DNA from: GWE2-42-39 sp034003625
GTDB taxonomy: Bacteria > Bacteroidota > Bacteroidia > Bacteroidales > Prolixibacteraceae
Direction of reading: 5' to 3'
Assembly: GCA_034003625.1 (NCBI GenBank)
Contig: JAVEYG010000021.1
Location: 23,353-87,352 of the forward strand
Length of the DNA: 64,000 bases
Both the position numbers and the translations under genes were made by a program. Shown here one piece after another: positions 44,001-52,921 of the stretch (the first letter of the stretch is position 1; each line of letters opens with the position of its first letter). The notes beneath the pieces are model-generated. The model saw only the letters and a list, made by a program, of their open reading frames with translations, made no database searches and was not told the origin of the DNA.

Positions 44001-45328
44001 ATCTTGACGCATTCGATATTGACCGCGCATATACCAAAAACGAATATGACTTTGATCGGATCGTTTTGTCGAAACCTGAATTTACGTTTTACAAAAACAT
44101 CAACGATTCGGGCCGCTTTAACCCGTATACGTTCGACCTGTACCCTTACTTTGAAGATTTTGCCGATGTTTTTTTTACCCGGCAGCTGAGCCTCGAAGAA
44201 GCTTCTTTCCGGTTCCAGTCTAAAGAAAAAACCATTGAACAGAGCGGCGTAGACCTGAACCTAAGCGGTTTTAAGGTTACAAAAAACAACGACAACCGTT
44301 TCCTGTCGTCCGATCAGTTTACATTTAGTTTCAGTAATATAACACGTTATGACCGGGAAAAACGATATCGTTTCCAGTTCGACCGTATCGGGTTTTCGTC
44401 AACCGACAACCAGTTTGTTGTAAGCGGCATTCAGCTGAAACCACAATATTCAAAAGAACGGATGCTGCAAATTGTTGGCCACCAGGCCGATTATTTTGAA
44501 GGAAGGCTCCAGGAAATACGTTTTGAAAAAATGGAATTGAAACGCTGGTTTGAAAAACGGGAGTTGGTAGGGAGACGGCTTCTGTTTAAGGGGTTGAACA
44601 TGGATGTTTTCCGCGACAAACGGGTTGTTTTCAACCAGAAGCAGCGCCCGCCGATGCCACAGGACCTGATCCGCAATTTCGACCTGAAATTTTATTTCGA
44701 TTCGCTGGAGCTGAGCGATGCATCAGTTTCGTATGCCGAACAAATTGAAGAATCGCCCAAAGCCGGGCACGTCGACTTTAAAAATGTGAATGCCCGACTG
44801 AAACCGTTCACCAATATTCCGTACCTGACCGGTATTGCAGGAAAGTCGCAACTGGATGTAAACGGGAACCTGATGGGCGGGCCGTTGATGTCTGCACAGA
44901 TTGTTTTCGATATGAACTCTCCGGAAAACATGTTCGAAGTACAGGGAAATATTGCCTCCTGCCCGATGGACATTGTGAACCCGATGACCAAACCTGCAGC
45001 CCTGATGGAGATCAACACCGGCACGTTGCAACGATTTGATTTTCAATTCACGGGAAACAACGAACAAGCCCGTGGAAAACTCCGGTTTGCTTACGACGAT
45101 TTGAATATTTCAATTTATGAAGTAAGAAACGGCTTCACCCGGAAGTCGAGATTTTCGAGTTTTATGGCCAACAGCCTGCTGATAAAATCAAAGAACCCAC
45201 GGGGAAAAATCCTGCTTCCCGACGACATCAGTTACCGGCGCGACCCCAGCCGCTCAATCCTGAATTTCTGGTGGAAAAGTATTTTTAGCGGGATAAAAAA
45301 TACGTTTGGGATAAAAGAAAAAAAATAG
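41039..45328 (+). CDS. Very large AsmA/TamB-like envelope protein, 1429 residues
   Basis: A basic N-terminus and single transmembrane helix (about 13-38, GWFLLCFFVLLVATLVFAYL) followed by about 1380 residues of repeating beta-strand units, of the style seen in AsmA-like and TamB proteins that bridge the periplasm and carry phospholipid. Recurrent motifs such as ENVSL, ITIGNIRIMQPEIS, LSIGNFTISSPDIQLYK and LDAFDIDRAYTKNEYDFDRI suggest duplicated modules of about 150-200 residues, several with KIEFYP-like endings (known style, repeats not computed). C-terminus SILNFWWKSIFSGIKNTFG. No other gene in a clear operon. Function inferred, not shown. Confidence 0.75.
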   Translation: MGKKIIHRIKKIAGWFLLCFFVLLVATLVFAYLKAPEYINNNLSGWVAQKTRGTYRLQFDRINLSIVNWGFSAENVSLCPALPETGSTDSISTKKIFYSFSSPEVNVKNVGLFNLFVLKKLAIGKFEIREPDFRVDGTSGTEYRPERNINILFRELEPLLRKKLRSVRIKEIELIDANYNLYNFPGQMKKGPDTGQITIGIKNFYTDSLLLPDPDRLFNADDVFVRITDFQKELGDSLHVLRADEVYYSLTKAHITGQNVSLQPQKDTLGLKNQYIVKVPFLKLKSNFIHGFYTSDSIRIDSLLLDRAEIEFYPKHNSGKITLEHISGFDLYELIKDDFRSLNIRHFLLDNASLKLYNFKDGYFLQQEMKKAELELGNFYLDSASIDNTDKIFYSDSLSLAVEGYQVALGDRHHLLNIDKLSASTGDGSVRVYHARVGPVSEEAIKRDKKMAIQVDCDSMRIRDAKLKQAFHFRELPIGGMELYKPVITINRYDTEMEKTRRSPNLVYEMIASYFRGIYANIVVLENGQLQVSNLSDPERTGFIRSRIDFNLTGFALDSLSAARSDKLFFASDIDLTFSDYEMKLVDQLHRMTIDQINLSSSQRSASAERLHLYPVVRESTEALLQKYGNSELYEVNVPFLHFLNTDIHQAFFNKKLTIGNIRIMQPEISVESFANLRAKDGESPGIDEFYKLLSNYISDVDIRQIEAKDGELKLTRHDRKGKTIGFNNKFNLLLDRFRLNRDEIGKRKLLFSENIDLKIEKYLFRLSDQVHYLQAGEIGLSTFNSRVYAKDAVLYPDITNPGHKKLPWNIHITLPSVSLSGVDLLAIYFDGKLSAENFTISSPDIQLYKVNDEKRNFDFKEFTLLLPDEIRELTIRDFQMHGGKIQLLRETEAGHHQFMGGLIGMQTNNLKIETNRSAKSSRVTSGTFSTRMEKLWLEPIGKNQRIGLERIDYSTGSKKISIKNLSVAPKRTDATRNQYKLQVPEINLDAFDIDRAYTKNEYDFDRIVLSKPEFTFYKNINDSGRFNPYTFDLYPYFEDFADVFFTRQLSLEEASFRFQSKEKTIEQSGVDLNLSGFKVTKNNDNRFLSSDQFTFSFSNITRYDREKRYRFQFDRIGFSSTDNQFVVSGIQLKPQYSKERMLQIVGHQADYFEGRLQEIRFEKMELKRWFEKRELVGRRLLFKGLNMDVFRDKRVVFNQKQRPPMPQDLIRNFDLKFYFDSLELSDASVSYAEQIEESPKAGHVDFKNVNARLKPFTNIPYLTGIAGKSQLDVNGNLMGGPLMSAQIVFDMNSPENMFEVQGNIASCPMDIVNPMTKPAALMEINTGTLQRFDFQFTGNNEQARGKLRFAYDDLNISIYEVRNGFTRKSRFSSFMANSLLIKSKNPRGKILLPDDISYRRDPSRSILNFWWKSIFSGIKNTFGIKEKK

Positions 45329-45349
45329 ATATTGTCTGCAAAACCGGGG

Positions 45350-46660
45350 TTATTCAGCCAACGGGACTGTAAACGCAATACAGGTTCCCCTTCCTGGTTG
45401 ACTTTCAATCGACAATTTCCCCTTGCAGCATTCCACAAATTCCCTGACCAGCATCAACCCGATGCCGGAGCCATATCTGTTATCCTCACCAATCATTGAT
45501 GCAGAAACCGACCGTTTCAGGTTTTCAAGGGTTTTATCGTCAATTCCCGGCCCGTTATCACATACTTCTATATTCATGAAATCTCCCTTTTCCTCTGCTT
45601 TTATAGAGATTTCCCCATTGTTTCCCACAAACTTAACGGCATTCGACAGCAGGTTGCGCATGATGGAGCTCAGCATGTCATAATCGGCAAAAACTTCAGA
45701 ATTGCTTTTCATTTTCAGGAAAACCGAAATATTTTTTTTCTCGATTTCCAGTTCGAAGAGCTCAACCACGTCTTTATAAATCTTTTCAATCTTTACATTT
45801 ACCGGGTTATAGGGAAAAGTATCGCTTCTTATCATCGACCATTTCAAAAGGTCTTTCAGTAACTGAACATTTTTTTGTGAGCCCTGCCAGGCTGTTTCAA
45901 TCAGATCAAGCCGTTCTTCATCCTGGAGATCGGAATAATTGTTCTTCAGTATATCGGTTGCAGAATAAAACGCAGCCACCTGATTTTTCAAGTCATGGGA
46001 AATAATGGAAAGAAACTTTTCACGGCTTAGCGAAAGCGATTTATAACGTTCGCGACTTTCTGTCAGCGAATCGGCAGTTTTCTGAAGCCGGGAATAAACG
46101 ATCTCAAACGCCGACTCGTTTATATATCCCAATGCGGTAATGATCAGGAAACAAATATAAATACGCATCGAAAATTCGGGCGGATATTCTGCAACCCACT
46201 GAATTTCCCGGAAAACAGAAAGACCGACCGTGATTATTACAAAAAATGCGGCTAAAACAAGCAGGCCTCTCCTCCGTCCTATCAGCATAATTACAGGAAC
46301 AGGAAGCAATACGATGAATATCAGGCCGGTATTTTCAATACCTCCCGTGAAGACATAAAAAAATGCGAGGACAAAAAGAAGAAATACAAATGAATATGAG
46401 GTAAACGCCGGTTGTTTCTTTATTTTAAATAAAAAATAAAAGAATATCAGCAACAAGAATACTGACAGATCAATAAAAAGATGTTTATAATCGCGGTTTA
46501 AACTATTGATTACAATAAAAAAAAGAAGAACTGCACCTGCTATGTTGAAGAAAATATTCAAAAGAATTATTTTCTTCTTTTCATTCAGCGACTGGCAGGC
46601 ATCCGGTTCCAGGTTTTGTAACCGGTCTTTTATTCTGTGTATAAATCCTTCTTTGCTCAA
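45350..46660 (-). CDS. Membrane sensor histidine kinase (6 TM, HisKA)
   Basis: 436-residue kinase: six predicted transmembrane helices (about 31-181), a short coiled coil (185-212), a HisKA domain with phospho-acceptor H222 in FLSIISHDLKNQVAA and a HATPase domain with N box, EVCDNGPGIDDKT (G1), GSGIGLMLVREFVECCKGK (G2). The start is TTG at 46660 because a stop lies two codons upstream and no ATG keeps the N-terminus. No response regulator is next to it, so it is an orphan kinase. Convergent with the AsmA-like gene. Confidence 0.93.
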   Translation of the reverse strand: MSKEGFIHRIKDRLQNLEPDACQSLNEKKKIILLNIFFNIAGAVLLFFIVINSLNRDYKHLFIDLSVFLLLIFFYFLFKIKKQPAFTSYSFVFLLFVLAFFYVFTGGIENTGLIFIVLLPVPVIMLIGRRRGLLVLAAFFVIITVGLSVFREIQWVAEYPPEFSMRIYICFLIITALGYINESAFEIVYSRLQKTADSLTESRERYKSLSLSREKFLSIISHDLKNQVAAFYSATDILKNNYSDLQDEERLDLIETAWQGSQKNVQLLKDLLKWSMIRSDTFPYNPVNVKIEKIYKDVVELFELEIEKKNISVFLKMKSNSEVFADYDMLSSIMRNLLSNAVKFVGNNGEISIKAEEKGDFMNIEVCDNGPGIDDKTLENLKRSVSASMIGEDNRYGSGIGLMLVREFVECCKGKLSIESQPGRGTCIAFTVPLAE

Positions 46661-46697
46661 GTGTCATTATTATATAGCTAAAATAACACTTTCTCTG

Positions 46698-47495
46698 TTA
46701 ACCGAAAAAATCAGCCCGACGAAAATTAGCTTTCCCCTGTATTTCGGAAAGAATTTCATATCCTGTTTCGGTTACTAATACAGTATGTTCAAACTGGGCC
46801 GATAATTTGTTGTCAATGGTCCGGGCAGTCCATCCGTCATTTTCGTCTACTACAGTTCTTGGTTTTCCCTGGTTGATCATGGGTTCGATGGTAAAAATCA
46901 TACCGGGCTTCATTCTGGGGCCGCTGTTCCGCCGTGCCGAATGGTCAACCTGGGGGGCTTCATGAAAATGGACACCGACTCCATGCCCACAGTATTCATA
47001 CACGACACTGTAGCCTTTCGACCGCGCATAACGGTCGATCACAAAACCTATGTTGCCAAAATAATTTCCGGGAGCCACCTGCTGAATGCCCAGATTAAGG
47101 CAATGTTCGGTCACGTCGATCAATTCCTGTGCTTCCTTTGAAATTTCACCAACTGCATACATTCTGCTTGTATCGCCGTAATAACCATTCAGGATGGTAG
47201 TTACGTCAATATTCAGAATATCGCCGGTTTTAAGAATCGTTTCTTCGGAAGGTATCCCGTGACAAACAATCTCGTTCAACGAGATACAGGACGATTTCGG
47301 ATATCCGTGAAATCCGAGTGTAGCCGGAACAGCCCCGTGCGAACGAACAAATTCTTCGATTTTCCCGTCAATGAACCCGGTCGAAACCCCTTCCTTCACA
47401 AATTGCTTCACATACCCCAACGTTTTGGCAGCCAACTGGCTGCTTTTTCGTATCCCTTCAATTTGTTCATGCGTTTTTATAATGATTTTTTCCAT
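46698..47495 (-). CDS. map: Type I methionine aminopeptidase
   Basis: Removes the initiator methionine from new proteins. 265 residues with the five metal ligands of the pita-bread fold: D in LNIDVTTILNGYYGDTSR (two aspartates), H in GHGVGVHFHEAPQV, E in FTIEPMIN and E in FEHTVLVTETG. No N-terminal SH3 or zinc extension. Transcribed divergently from the acyl-ACP thioesterase gene, with overlapping promoter space of about 95 bases. Confidence 0.96.
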   Translation of the reverse strand: MEKIIIKTHEQIEGIRKSSQLAAKTLGYVKQFVKEGVSTGFIDGKIEEFVRSHGAVPATLGFHGYPKSSCISLNEIVCHGIPSEETILKTGDILNIDVTTILNGYYGDTSRMYAVGEISKEAQELIDVTEHCLNLGIQQVAPGNYFGNIGFVIDRYARSKGYSVVYEYCGHGVGVHFHEAPQVDHSARRNSGPRMKPGMIFTIEPMINQGKPRTVVDENDGWTARTIDNKLSAQFEHTVLVTETGYEILSEIQGKANFRRADFFG

Positions 47496-47529
47496 TTTTC
47501 ACATTATTTTTTGCAAAAGTCGCTAAAGC

Positions 47530-47561
47530 TTGCGTTATTTCAAAACTGAACAATAATTTTG
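47530..47561 (+). promoter_or_regulatory. Promoter of the acyl-ACP thioesterase gene
   Basis: TTG (47530-47532), 21-base spacer, TAATTTTG (47554-47561), 28 bases before the ATG at 47590. It lies in the space shared with the divergent map gene. Confidence 0.6.
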
Positions 47562-47589
47562 TCAGAAAGTTTAAACCAAACACTTAATA

Positions 47590-48321
47590 ATGAGATATCG
47601 GAAAGATTTTACCATCCACTCTTACGAAACCAACCGTTTTGGAAAAGCATCCCTTGCATCGGTTTTTAATTTTCTGATCGAAATAGCATGGGAACATGCT
47701 CAGACACTCGACTGGGGATTCGATGCCTTACGAAGCAACCATCTTTTCTGGGTACTGTCGCGGATTTATATTCAGGCAGAGGAATATCCCGAATGGCAGG
47801 AAAAAATTACAATAGAAACCTGGCCGACCGGAACTGAAGGAATTTATGCTTTCCGCGAATATGCCATAAAAAATGAGCAGGGTAAAATCATTATTAGCGC
47901 CAGTTCTGCCTGGCTGATCCTCGATCTGGAAAGCAAACGGATCATCCGGTCAGATTCGCTGACCAATAATTTTCAAAAATTTGCCCAGGAAAGAATATGC
48001 CGTTATCCGGCAAAAATCAAAACCAACGGGAAAAGTGGAAACTTAGTTTTTACACCTGCCAACTTTACCGACATCGATATTAATCAGCATTTTAACAGTG
48101 TCCGGTTTGTAGAAAGGGCGCTGAACTTTTTTGGTATAGATTTCCTGAACAAGCACAAAGTCAACGAAATAGAGGTCAGTTACCTGAAGGAAGGAATGCC
48201 TGAGGATTCAATAGCTGTTTCACGGGTACCTGTTTCTGAAAATGAAGATATGATTTCGCTGATACGCGAAGCCGACAGAACTGATTTGTGCATAATGAAA
48301 ATAAAATGGATTCCCCGATAA
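47590..48321 (+). CDS. Acyl-ACP thioesterase (FatA/FatB family)
   Basis: Releases fatty acids from acyl carrier protein. 243 residues of double hot-dog fold: IHSYETNRFGKASLASVFNF at the start, HAQTLDWGFDALRSNHLFWV, a second hot-dog with TDIDINQHFNSVRFVERALN, whose N and H match the catalytic Asn-His of plant FatA/FatB. Bacteroidota have one such enzyme of bacterial type; chain length cannot be read. The GH106-like gene starts 45 bases later on the same strand. Confidence 0.9.
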   Translation: MRYRKDFTIHSYETNRFGKASLASVFNFLIEIAWEHAQTLDWGFDALRSNHLFWVLSRIYIQAEEYPEWQEKITIETWPTGTEGIYAFREYAIKNEQGKIIISASSAWLILDLESKRIIRSDSLTNNFQKFAQERICRYPAKIKTNGKSGNLVFTPANFTDIDINQHFNSVRFVERALNFFGIDFLNKHKVNEIEVSYLKEGMPEDSIAVSRVPVSENEDMISLIREADRTDLCIMKIKWIPR

Positions 48322-48366
48322 ACGGGATCCTATCTAAATAAATTACAAACTACTGATACATAGACA

Positions 48367-51216
48367 ATGACAGTTAAAACGTGCAAAAACCCCCATACAC
48401 TAAAACACATCCTCATCATTTTGTTTTTCGGAATGTTCATCTCCTGTACGAATGAGCGCTTTCCCGGATGGCCCGAAATAACCGGCGAAACCCGTCCATG
48501 GACCCGCTGGTGGTGGCATGGCAGCGCAGTCAACCCGGCTGAATTGACAGCCAACATGGAACAGCTGGCCCAGGCAGGGTTTGGCGGCGTTGAAATTACT
48601 CCCATTTACGACGTGAAAGGATACGAAGACCAGACAATCCGGTTCCAATCGCCCGAATGGATGAGAATGTTTGAATATACACTGAAAGAGGGGAAACGAT
48701 TGAGGTTGGGTGTCGACCTGGCCAATGCTTCCGGATGGCCGTTTGGCGGTCCGTGGATACAGGCAGAGAATGCCTGTAAGAATGTACAATTTAAACACTA
48801 TTTCCTGAAAGAAGGCGAAAGGTTGAACGAAAAAATTGAGTTCGTTCAGGAACCATACGTCCGTGCAGTAAGGCATCATGTCGATATTTCGGAAATAAAA
48901 TTCCCGGTCAGCAACAATACCAATTTGCAGGAACTGGCGTTGGATCAGGTACGTTTTAAAACACGGCTTCCGTTACTAAGCCTGATGGCATACAGTGAGA
49001 CCGGCGAAACACTTGATCTCACCGCCCGGGTAGGTCCCCATGGCTCACTCGACTGGACTGCCCCTGCCGGAAACTGGCAGTTGTACGCCGTTTTTCAGGG
49101 ATGGCACGGGAAAATGGTAGAACGTGCCGGGACAGGAGGTGAAGGAAATGTGATCGACCACTTCTCGGAAGAAGCCACCCGTAAGTTTTTGAAGGTATTT
49201 GAGGAACAAGCCCGCAATATTGACCTGAGCGGATTACGTGCATTTTTTAACGATTCGTATGAAGTAGACGATGCACAAGGCGAATCGGACTGGACTCCTT
49301 TATTTTTTGAAGAATTCCAAAACCGGAGGGGATATGACCTGAAGGATCATTTACCGGCCTTGTTTGGAAATAATTCGGAAGAAATGAACAGCCGGGTGTT
49401 GTGTGATTTTCGCGAAACCATCTCCGATTTACTGCTTGACCGTTTCACCCACATATGGGGCAAATGGGCAAAAACACATGGAGCGATCATCCGTAACCAG
49501 GCCCACGGGTCCCCTGCCAATATCCTCGATTTGTACGAAGCCAGTGATATTCCCGAAACCGAAGGACTTGAACCGATGCGTATAAAAATGGCAAGTTCAG
49601 CCGGACATGTTTCAGGGAAACCACTTATTGCCTGTGAAGCGGCAACATGGCTCAACGAACATTTCCTCACCACACTGTCGGAAGTGAAGCAAAACCTCGA
49701 TCGTTATCTTGCATACGGGGTAAACCACATCGTATACCACGGAACTCCGTATTCGCCGGTCGCAGAAGAATGGCCCGGCTGGATGTTTTACGCTTCAGTA
49801 CATTTTGCGCCAACCAATCCGTGGTGGGACGATTTGAAAACCATTAACGAGTACGTAGCCAACTGCCAGTCGTTTATGCAAAAATCGGCTCCCGACAATG
49901 ATATTTTATTGTATTTCCCGATTTACGATGCCTGGTCGGAACAAGGAGACAGCAGGTTGCGGCATTTTGGTGAACCCAATGAAAAACTTACCAAAGATAT
50001 AGGCGAAATGCTGATCGGCAAAGGGTATACGTTCGATTACATTTCCGACCGACAGATACGGGAACTGACAAGCGAAAACAAGATTATCAAATCACCGGGA
50101 GCGGCCTACAAAACAATTCTGGTACCCAAATGCAAGTACATGCCCCTTACAACTCTTCAAAGATTATTTGAACTGGCCGAATCGGGCGTTTCTATTATGT
50201 TCCAGGACCAATTACCGGTTGATGTTCCTGGCTTATTTGATCTGGATAACCGTCGGGAAACACATAAGGCCTTAACCCGGTCGGCACATTTCGAAACAAA
50301 TAAAAACATTTCTGTTTGCAAAAAAGGAAACGGTCAATTGCTCATCGGCAAAGAAGTAGAGGAAATGCTGGCCCGTGCCAATATTTTCCCGGAAGAAATG
50401 GCCGGGCTGGGCCTTTGGTTCAACCGGGTAACAAGAGAGGAAGGGACCTGCTATTTTATTAGCAACTGGAGCGACCAGGAAATCAACCAGTGGGTAGCTG
50501 TCCGGTCATCGGGAAAACAGGCGGTTTGGTTTGACCCGATGAATAAAAAAACGGGGAAAGCCCTGCATAAAAAGCAACGTAACAATGAAGCGAAAGTCTA
50601 TTTACAGTTAAAACCAGGCGCAACACTCATTTTACAATGGTACCCCCACAAGATTAACCTGAATGATTTTCCTCGTTGGCAAACTTCAGGAGAAAAAACA
50701 GGTTTAGACAACGAATGGACCATTTCGTTTATAAAAGGCGGACCAACTTTTCCTGAAACATTTACAATCAATGAACTGAAATCGTGGACTGAACTGTCGG
50801 ATGAACTAAACTATTTTTCGGGAACAGCCAGCTATCAATGCCGGTTTCAAAAACCCGAAGACAATGCGACCGCCTATCAGTTAAACTTAGGGGAAGTTTG
50901 CGAATCGGCAACCGTTTTTCTGAACGGGAAAAAGCTGGAAACCCTTATTGGCCCTTCCTATCAACTGATCATCGAATCTTCCTTGCTGAACGAATCAAAC
51001 GAACTGGAGATCAGGGTATCGAACCTGATGGCCAACCGCATCATCGGTATGGATAAAAATGGCGTGAACTACAAAAAATTTTACAACATCAATTTTCCGG
51101 CCCGAAAACGTGAAAATACCGGAAAAGACGGACTTTTTTCCGCAGCAGGATGGGAACCGCTGAAATCCGGATTAATTGGTCCCGTAAGCATGGTCCCATT
51201 GCATCAAAAGAACTGA
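48367..51216 (+). CDS. Large glycoside hydrolase, GH106 alpha-L-rhamnosidase-like, lipoprotein
   Basis: 949-residue exported enzyme. The N-terminus has a lipoprotein signal ending FGMFISC (C27), so it is anchored in a membrane. The catalytic part starts with RPWTRWWWHGSAVNPAELTA, GGVEITPIYDVKGYE, LGVDLANASGWPFGGPWIQ and YDSYEVDDAQ-type acidic segments; the GVNHIVYHGTPYSP and WWDDLKTINEYVANCQSFMQ motifs recur in GH106. The C-terminal part ends in a beta-sandwich (ATVFLNGKKLETLIGPSY). GH106 removes alpha-L-rhamnose from plant or microbial polysaccharides. Without other glycan genes next to it, the substrate is uncertain. Confidence 0.86.
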   Translation: MTVKTCKNPHTLKHILIILFFGMFISCTNERFPGWPEITGETRPWTRWWWHGSAVNPAELTANMEQLAQAGFGGVEITPIYDVKGYEDQTIRFQSPEWMRMFEYTLKEGKRLRLGVDLANASGWPFGGPWIQAENACKNVQFKHYFLKEGERLNEKIEFVQEPYVRAVRHHVDISEIKFPVSNNTNLQELALDQVRFKTRLPLLSLMAYSETGETLDLTARVGPHGSLDWTAPAGNWQLYAVFQGWHGKMVERAGTGGEGNVIDHFSEEATRKFLKVFEEQARNIDLSGLRAFFNDSYEVDDAQGESDWTPLFFEEFQNRRGYDLKDHLPALFGNNSEEMNSRVLCDFRETISDLLLDRFTHIWGKWAKTHGAIIRNQAHGSPANILDLYEASDIPETEGLEPMRIKMASSAGHVSGKPLIACEAATWLNEHFLTTLSEVKQNLDRYLAYGVNHIVYHGTPYSPVAEEWPGWMFYASVHFAPTNPWWDDLKTINEYVANCQSFMQKSAPDNDILLYFPIYDAWSEQGDSRLRHFGEPNEKLTKDIGEMLIGKGYTFDYISDRQIRELTSENKIIKSPGAAYKTILVPKCKYMPLTTLQRLFELAESGVSIMFQDQLPVDVPGLFDLDNRRETHKALTRSAHFETNKNISVCKKGNGQLLIGKEVEEMLARANIFPEEMAGLGLWFNRVTREEGTCYFISNWSDQEINQWVAVRSSGKQAVWFDPMNKKTGKALHKKQRNNEAKVYLQLKPGATLILQWYPHKINLNDFPRWQTSGEKTGLDNEWTISFIKGGPTFPETFTINELKSWTELSDELNYFSGTASYQCRFQKPEDNATAYQLNLGEVCESATVFLNGKKLETLIGPSYQLIIESSLLNESNELEIRVSNLMANRIIGMDKNGVNYKKFYNINFPARKRENTGKDGLFSAAGWEPLKSGLIGPVSMVPLHQKN

Positions 51217-51281
51217 TCCTAAGAGGTATGAACGACCAAATCATCTTGTTCTTATTTCAGATAATATCCGGTTGAAGATTG

Positions 51282-51289
51282 TACCTTTG
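51282..51289 (+). promoter_or_regulatory. -7 element upstream of the NarL-type two-component pair
   Basis: TACCTTTG fits TAnnTTTG exactly, 27 bases before the kinase ATG. A -33 TTTG at the usual distance is not clear. Confidence 0.45.
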
Positions 51290-51315
51290 TAACCGTATTA
51301 AAAAAACAATCAATT

Positions 51316-52275
51316 ATGATCCTTCAGGTACTTTTAGCCATTTCCATCATTCTTCAGTTTTTTGCAGTAGGTGTTGCCATCCGTCTCACCAAAGTAACCA
51401 AATACAATTTTTCATGGATACTGCTTACCGTTGGTTTTGTTTTTATGGCGGTGAGCCGCTTAGTGGAATTTCTCCCCTACATCAGTGATTTTGTACCACA
51501 GGATTTTCGCGAAATATTCATATGGATCGGAGTCACCACATCGCTCTGTTTTGCCATCGGCGTCTTTCTTATTCAAAAGATATTTAAATACATGAAACGG
51601 GTAGAAGATTCGCGCCGTCTGACCGAAAAAATGTTTCTAAATGCCATTATTCAAACAGAAGAAAAAGAACGGAAACGATTTGCCAAAGACCTGCACGACG
51701 GCTTGGGACCATTGCTTTCGACTGTTAAAATGTCGGTCTCGTCACTGGCCCAGCTCGAACACGATTCGTCGACCATTGAGATTGTAAAAAATACCGAACT
51801 GGTAATTAACGAAGCCATCAAAAGCCTGAAAGAAATATCCAATAACCTGAGCCCGCACGTACTCGACAATTTCGGATTATTACGGGCGATTACCAATTTC
51901 AGTAATAAAATCAATACAACCAAAGCGGTACAAATTGAAATAGAATCGAACCTGAAGGATGAGCGTTTCGACAACAACGTGGAAGTGGTGCTATTCAGGG
52001 TTTTGTGCGAACTGATCAACAATACCATCAAACATGCGCATGCAAAAAAAATCCGTATAAATTTGAATAAGGAAGAAAATTATATTACCATTGTTTACAA
52101 GGACGATGGCCGGGGATTTGATGTGAAACGAATGGCCGAACTTCCTTCTGGTTCAGGAATGGGCATCTCAAACGTTTTTTCCCGCATCAGTTCGCTGAAA
52201 GGCGAGATATCGGTTGAAAGCGAAAAACAAAAAGGCACCTTGGCATACATTAAAGTGAAAATTGAAAATGAGTGA
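51316..52275 (+). CDS. Sensor histidine kinase, HisKA_3 (NarX/DesK type)
   Basis: 319-residue kinase with three predicted transmembrane helices (about 3-22, 32-50, 66-87), a short coiled coil (88-115), the HisKA_3 domain with phospho-acceptor H127 in RFAKDLHDGLGPLLS, and a HATPase domain with the DDGRGFDVKRMAELPSGSGM and GISNVFSR boxes. The response regulator gene overlaps its last 8 bases. There is no separate input domain, so the signal is probably sensed in the membrane, as in DesK. Confidence 0.94.
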   Translation: MILQVLLAISIILQFFAVGVAIRLTKVTKYNFSWILLTVGFVFMAVSRLVEFLPYISDFVPQDFREIFIWIGVTTSLCFAIGVFLIQKIFKYMKRVEDSRRLTEKMFLNAIIQTEEKERKRFAKDLHDGLGPLLSTVKMSVSSLAQLEHDSSTIEIVKNTELVINEAIKSLKEISNNLSPHVLDNFGLLRAITNFSNKINTTKAVQIEIESNLKDERFDNNVEVVLFRVLCELINNTIKHAHAKKIRINLNKEENYITIVYKDDGRGFDVKRMAELPSGSGMGISNVFSRISSLKGEISVESEKQKGTLAYIKVKIENE

Positions 52276-52921
52276 ACGAACTTACCGAAAAATAATCATC
52301 GTGGATGATCACACCCTGTTCCGTAACGGATTAAAAATTCTTTTGAATAATCTGAAAGATTATCGTGTGGTTGCAGAAGCATCGAACGGCAAGGAGTTTC
52401 TCGACCTGTTGGAAACCATTCGTCCCGATTTGGTTTTGCTCGATATTGAAATGCCTGTAATGGACGGTATTAAAGCTGCCGAAACCGCCCTGAAGAAGTT
52501 CCCGGAACTGAAAATCATCACCCTGTCGATGTATGGGGAAGAAGATTATTATTACCAGATGGTGAATGCCGGTGTAAAAGGTTTTGTACTGAAAAACTCG
52601 GATATAAAAGAAGTAAAAGCAGCGCTGGAAACGGTATTCGAAGGAGGGAGTTATTTTTCTTCAGAATTACTGGAAAACCTGGTCAACAATCTGAAAACCA
52701 TAAAAAAAGACAAGGAATTGCACACCGAGCTTTCGGAACGTGAAATGGAAATACTGGTGCTTATTTGCCAGGGATACTCGAACCAGGAAATTGCCGATCA
52801 GCTTTTTATCAGTAAGCGGACCGTAGATAAACACCGGGCCAATATTCTCGAAAAAAGCGAAAGCAAAAACACGGCCCAGTTAGTGGTTTATGCTATCAAA
52901 AACCGCCTGGTAGAACTGTAA
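52268..52921 (+). CDS. NarL/FixJ-family response regulator
   Basis: 217-residue regulator with an N-terminal receiver (KIIIVDDHTLFRNGL, phospho-acceptor D59 in VLLDIEMPVMDG, K in VLKNSD) and a C-terminal LuxR-type helix-turn-helix (LSEREMEILVLICQGYSNQE then FISKRTVDKHRANI). The ATG at 52268 is preferred to a TTG two codons upstream. Coupled to the kinase gene by overlap; convergent with the SIS-domain gene. Confidence 0.95.
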   Translation: MSERTYRKIIIVDDHTLFRNGLKILLNNLKDYRVVAEASNGKEFLDLLETIRPDLVLLDIEMPVMDGIKAAETALKKFPELKIITLSMYGEEDYYYQMVNAGVKGFVLKNSDIKEVKAALETVFEGGSYFSSELLENLVNNLKTIKKDKELHTELSEREMEILVLICQGYSNQEIADQLFISKRTVDKHRANILEKSESKNTAQLVVYAIKNRLVEL

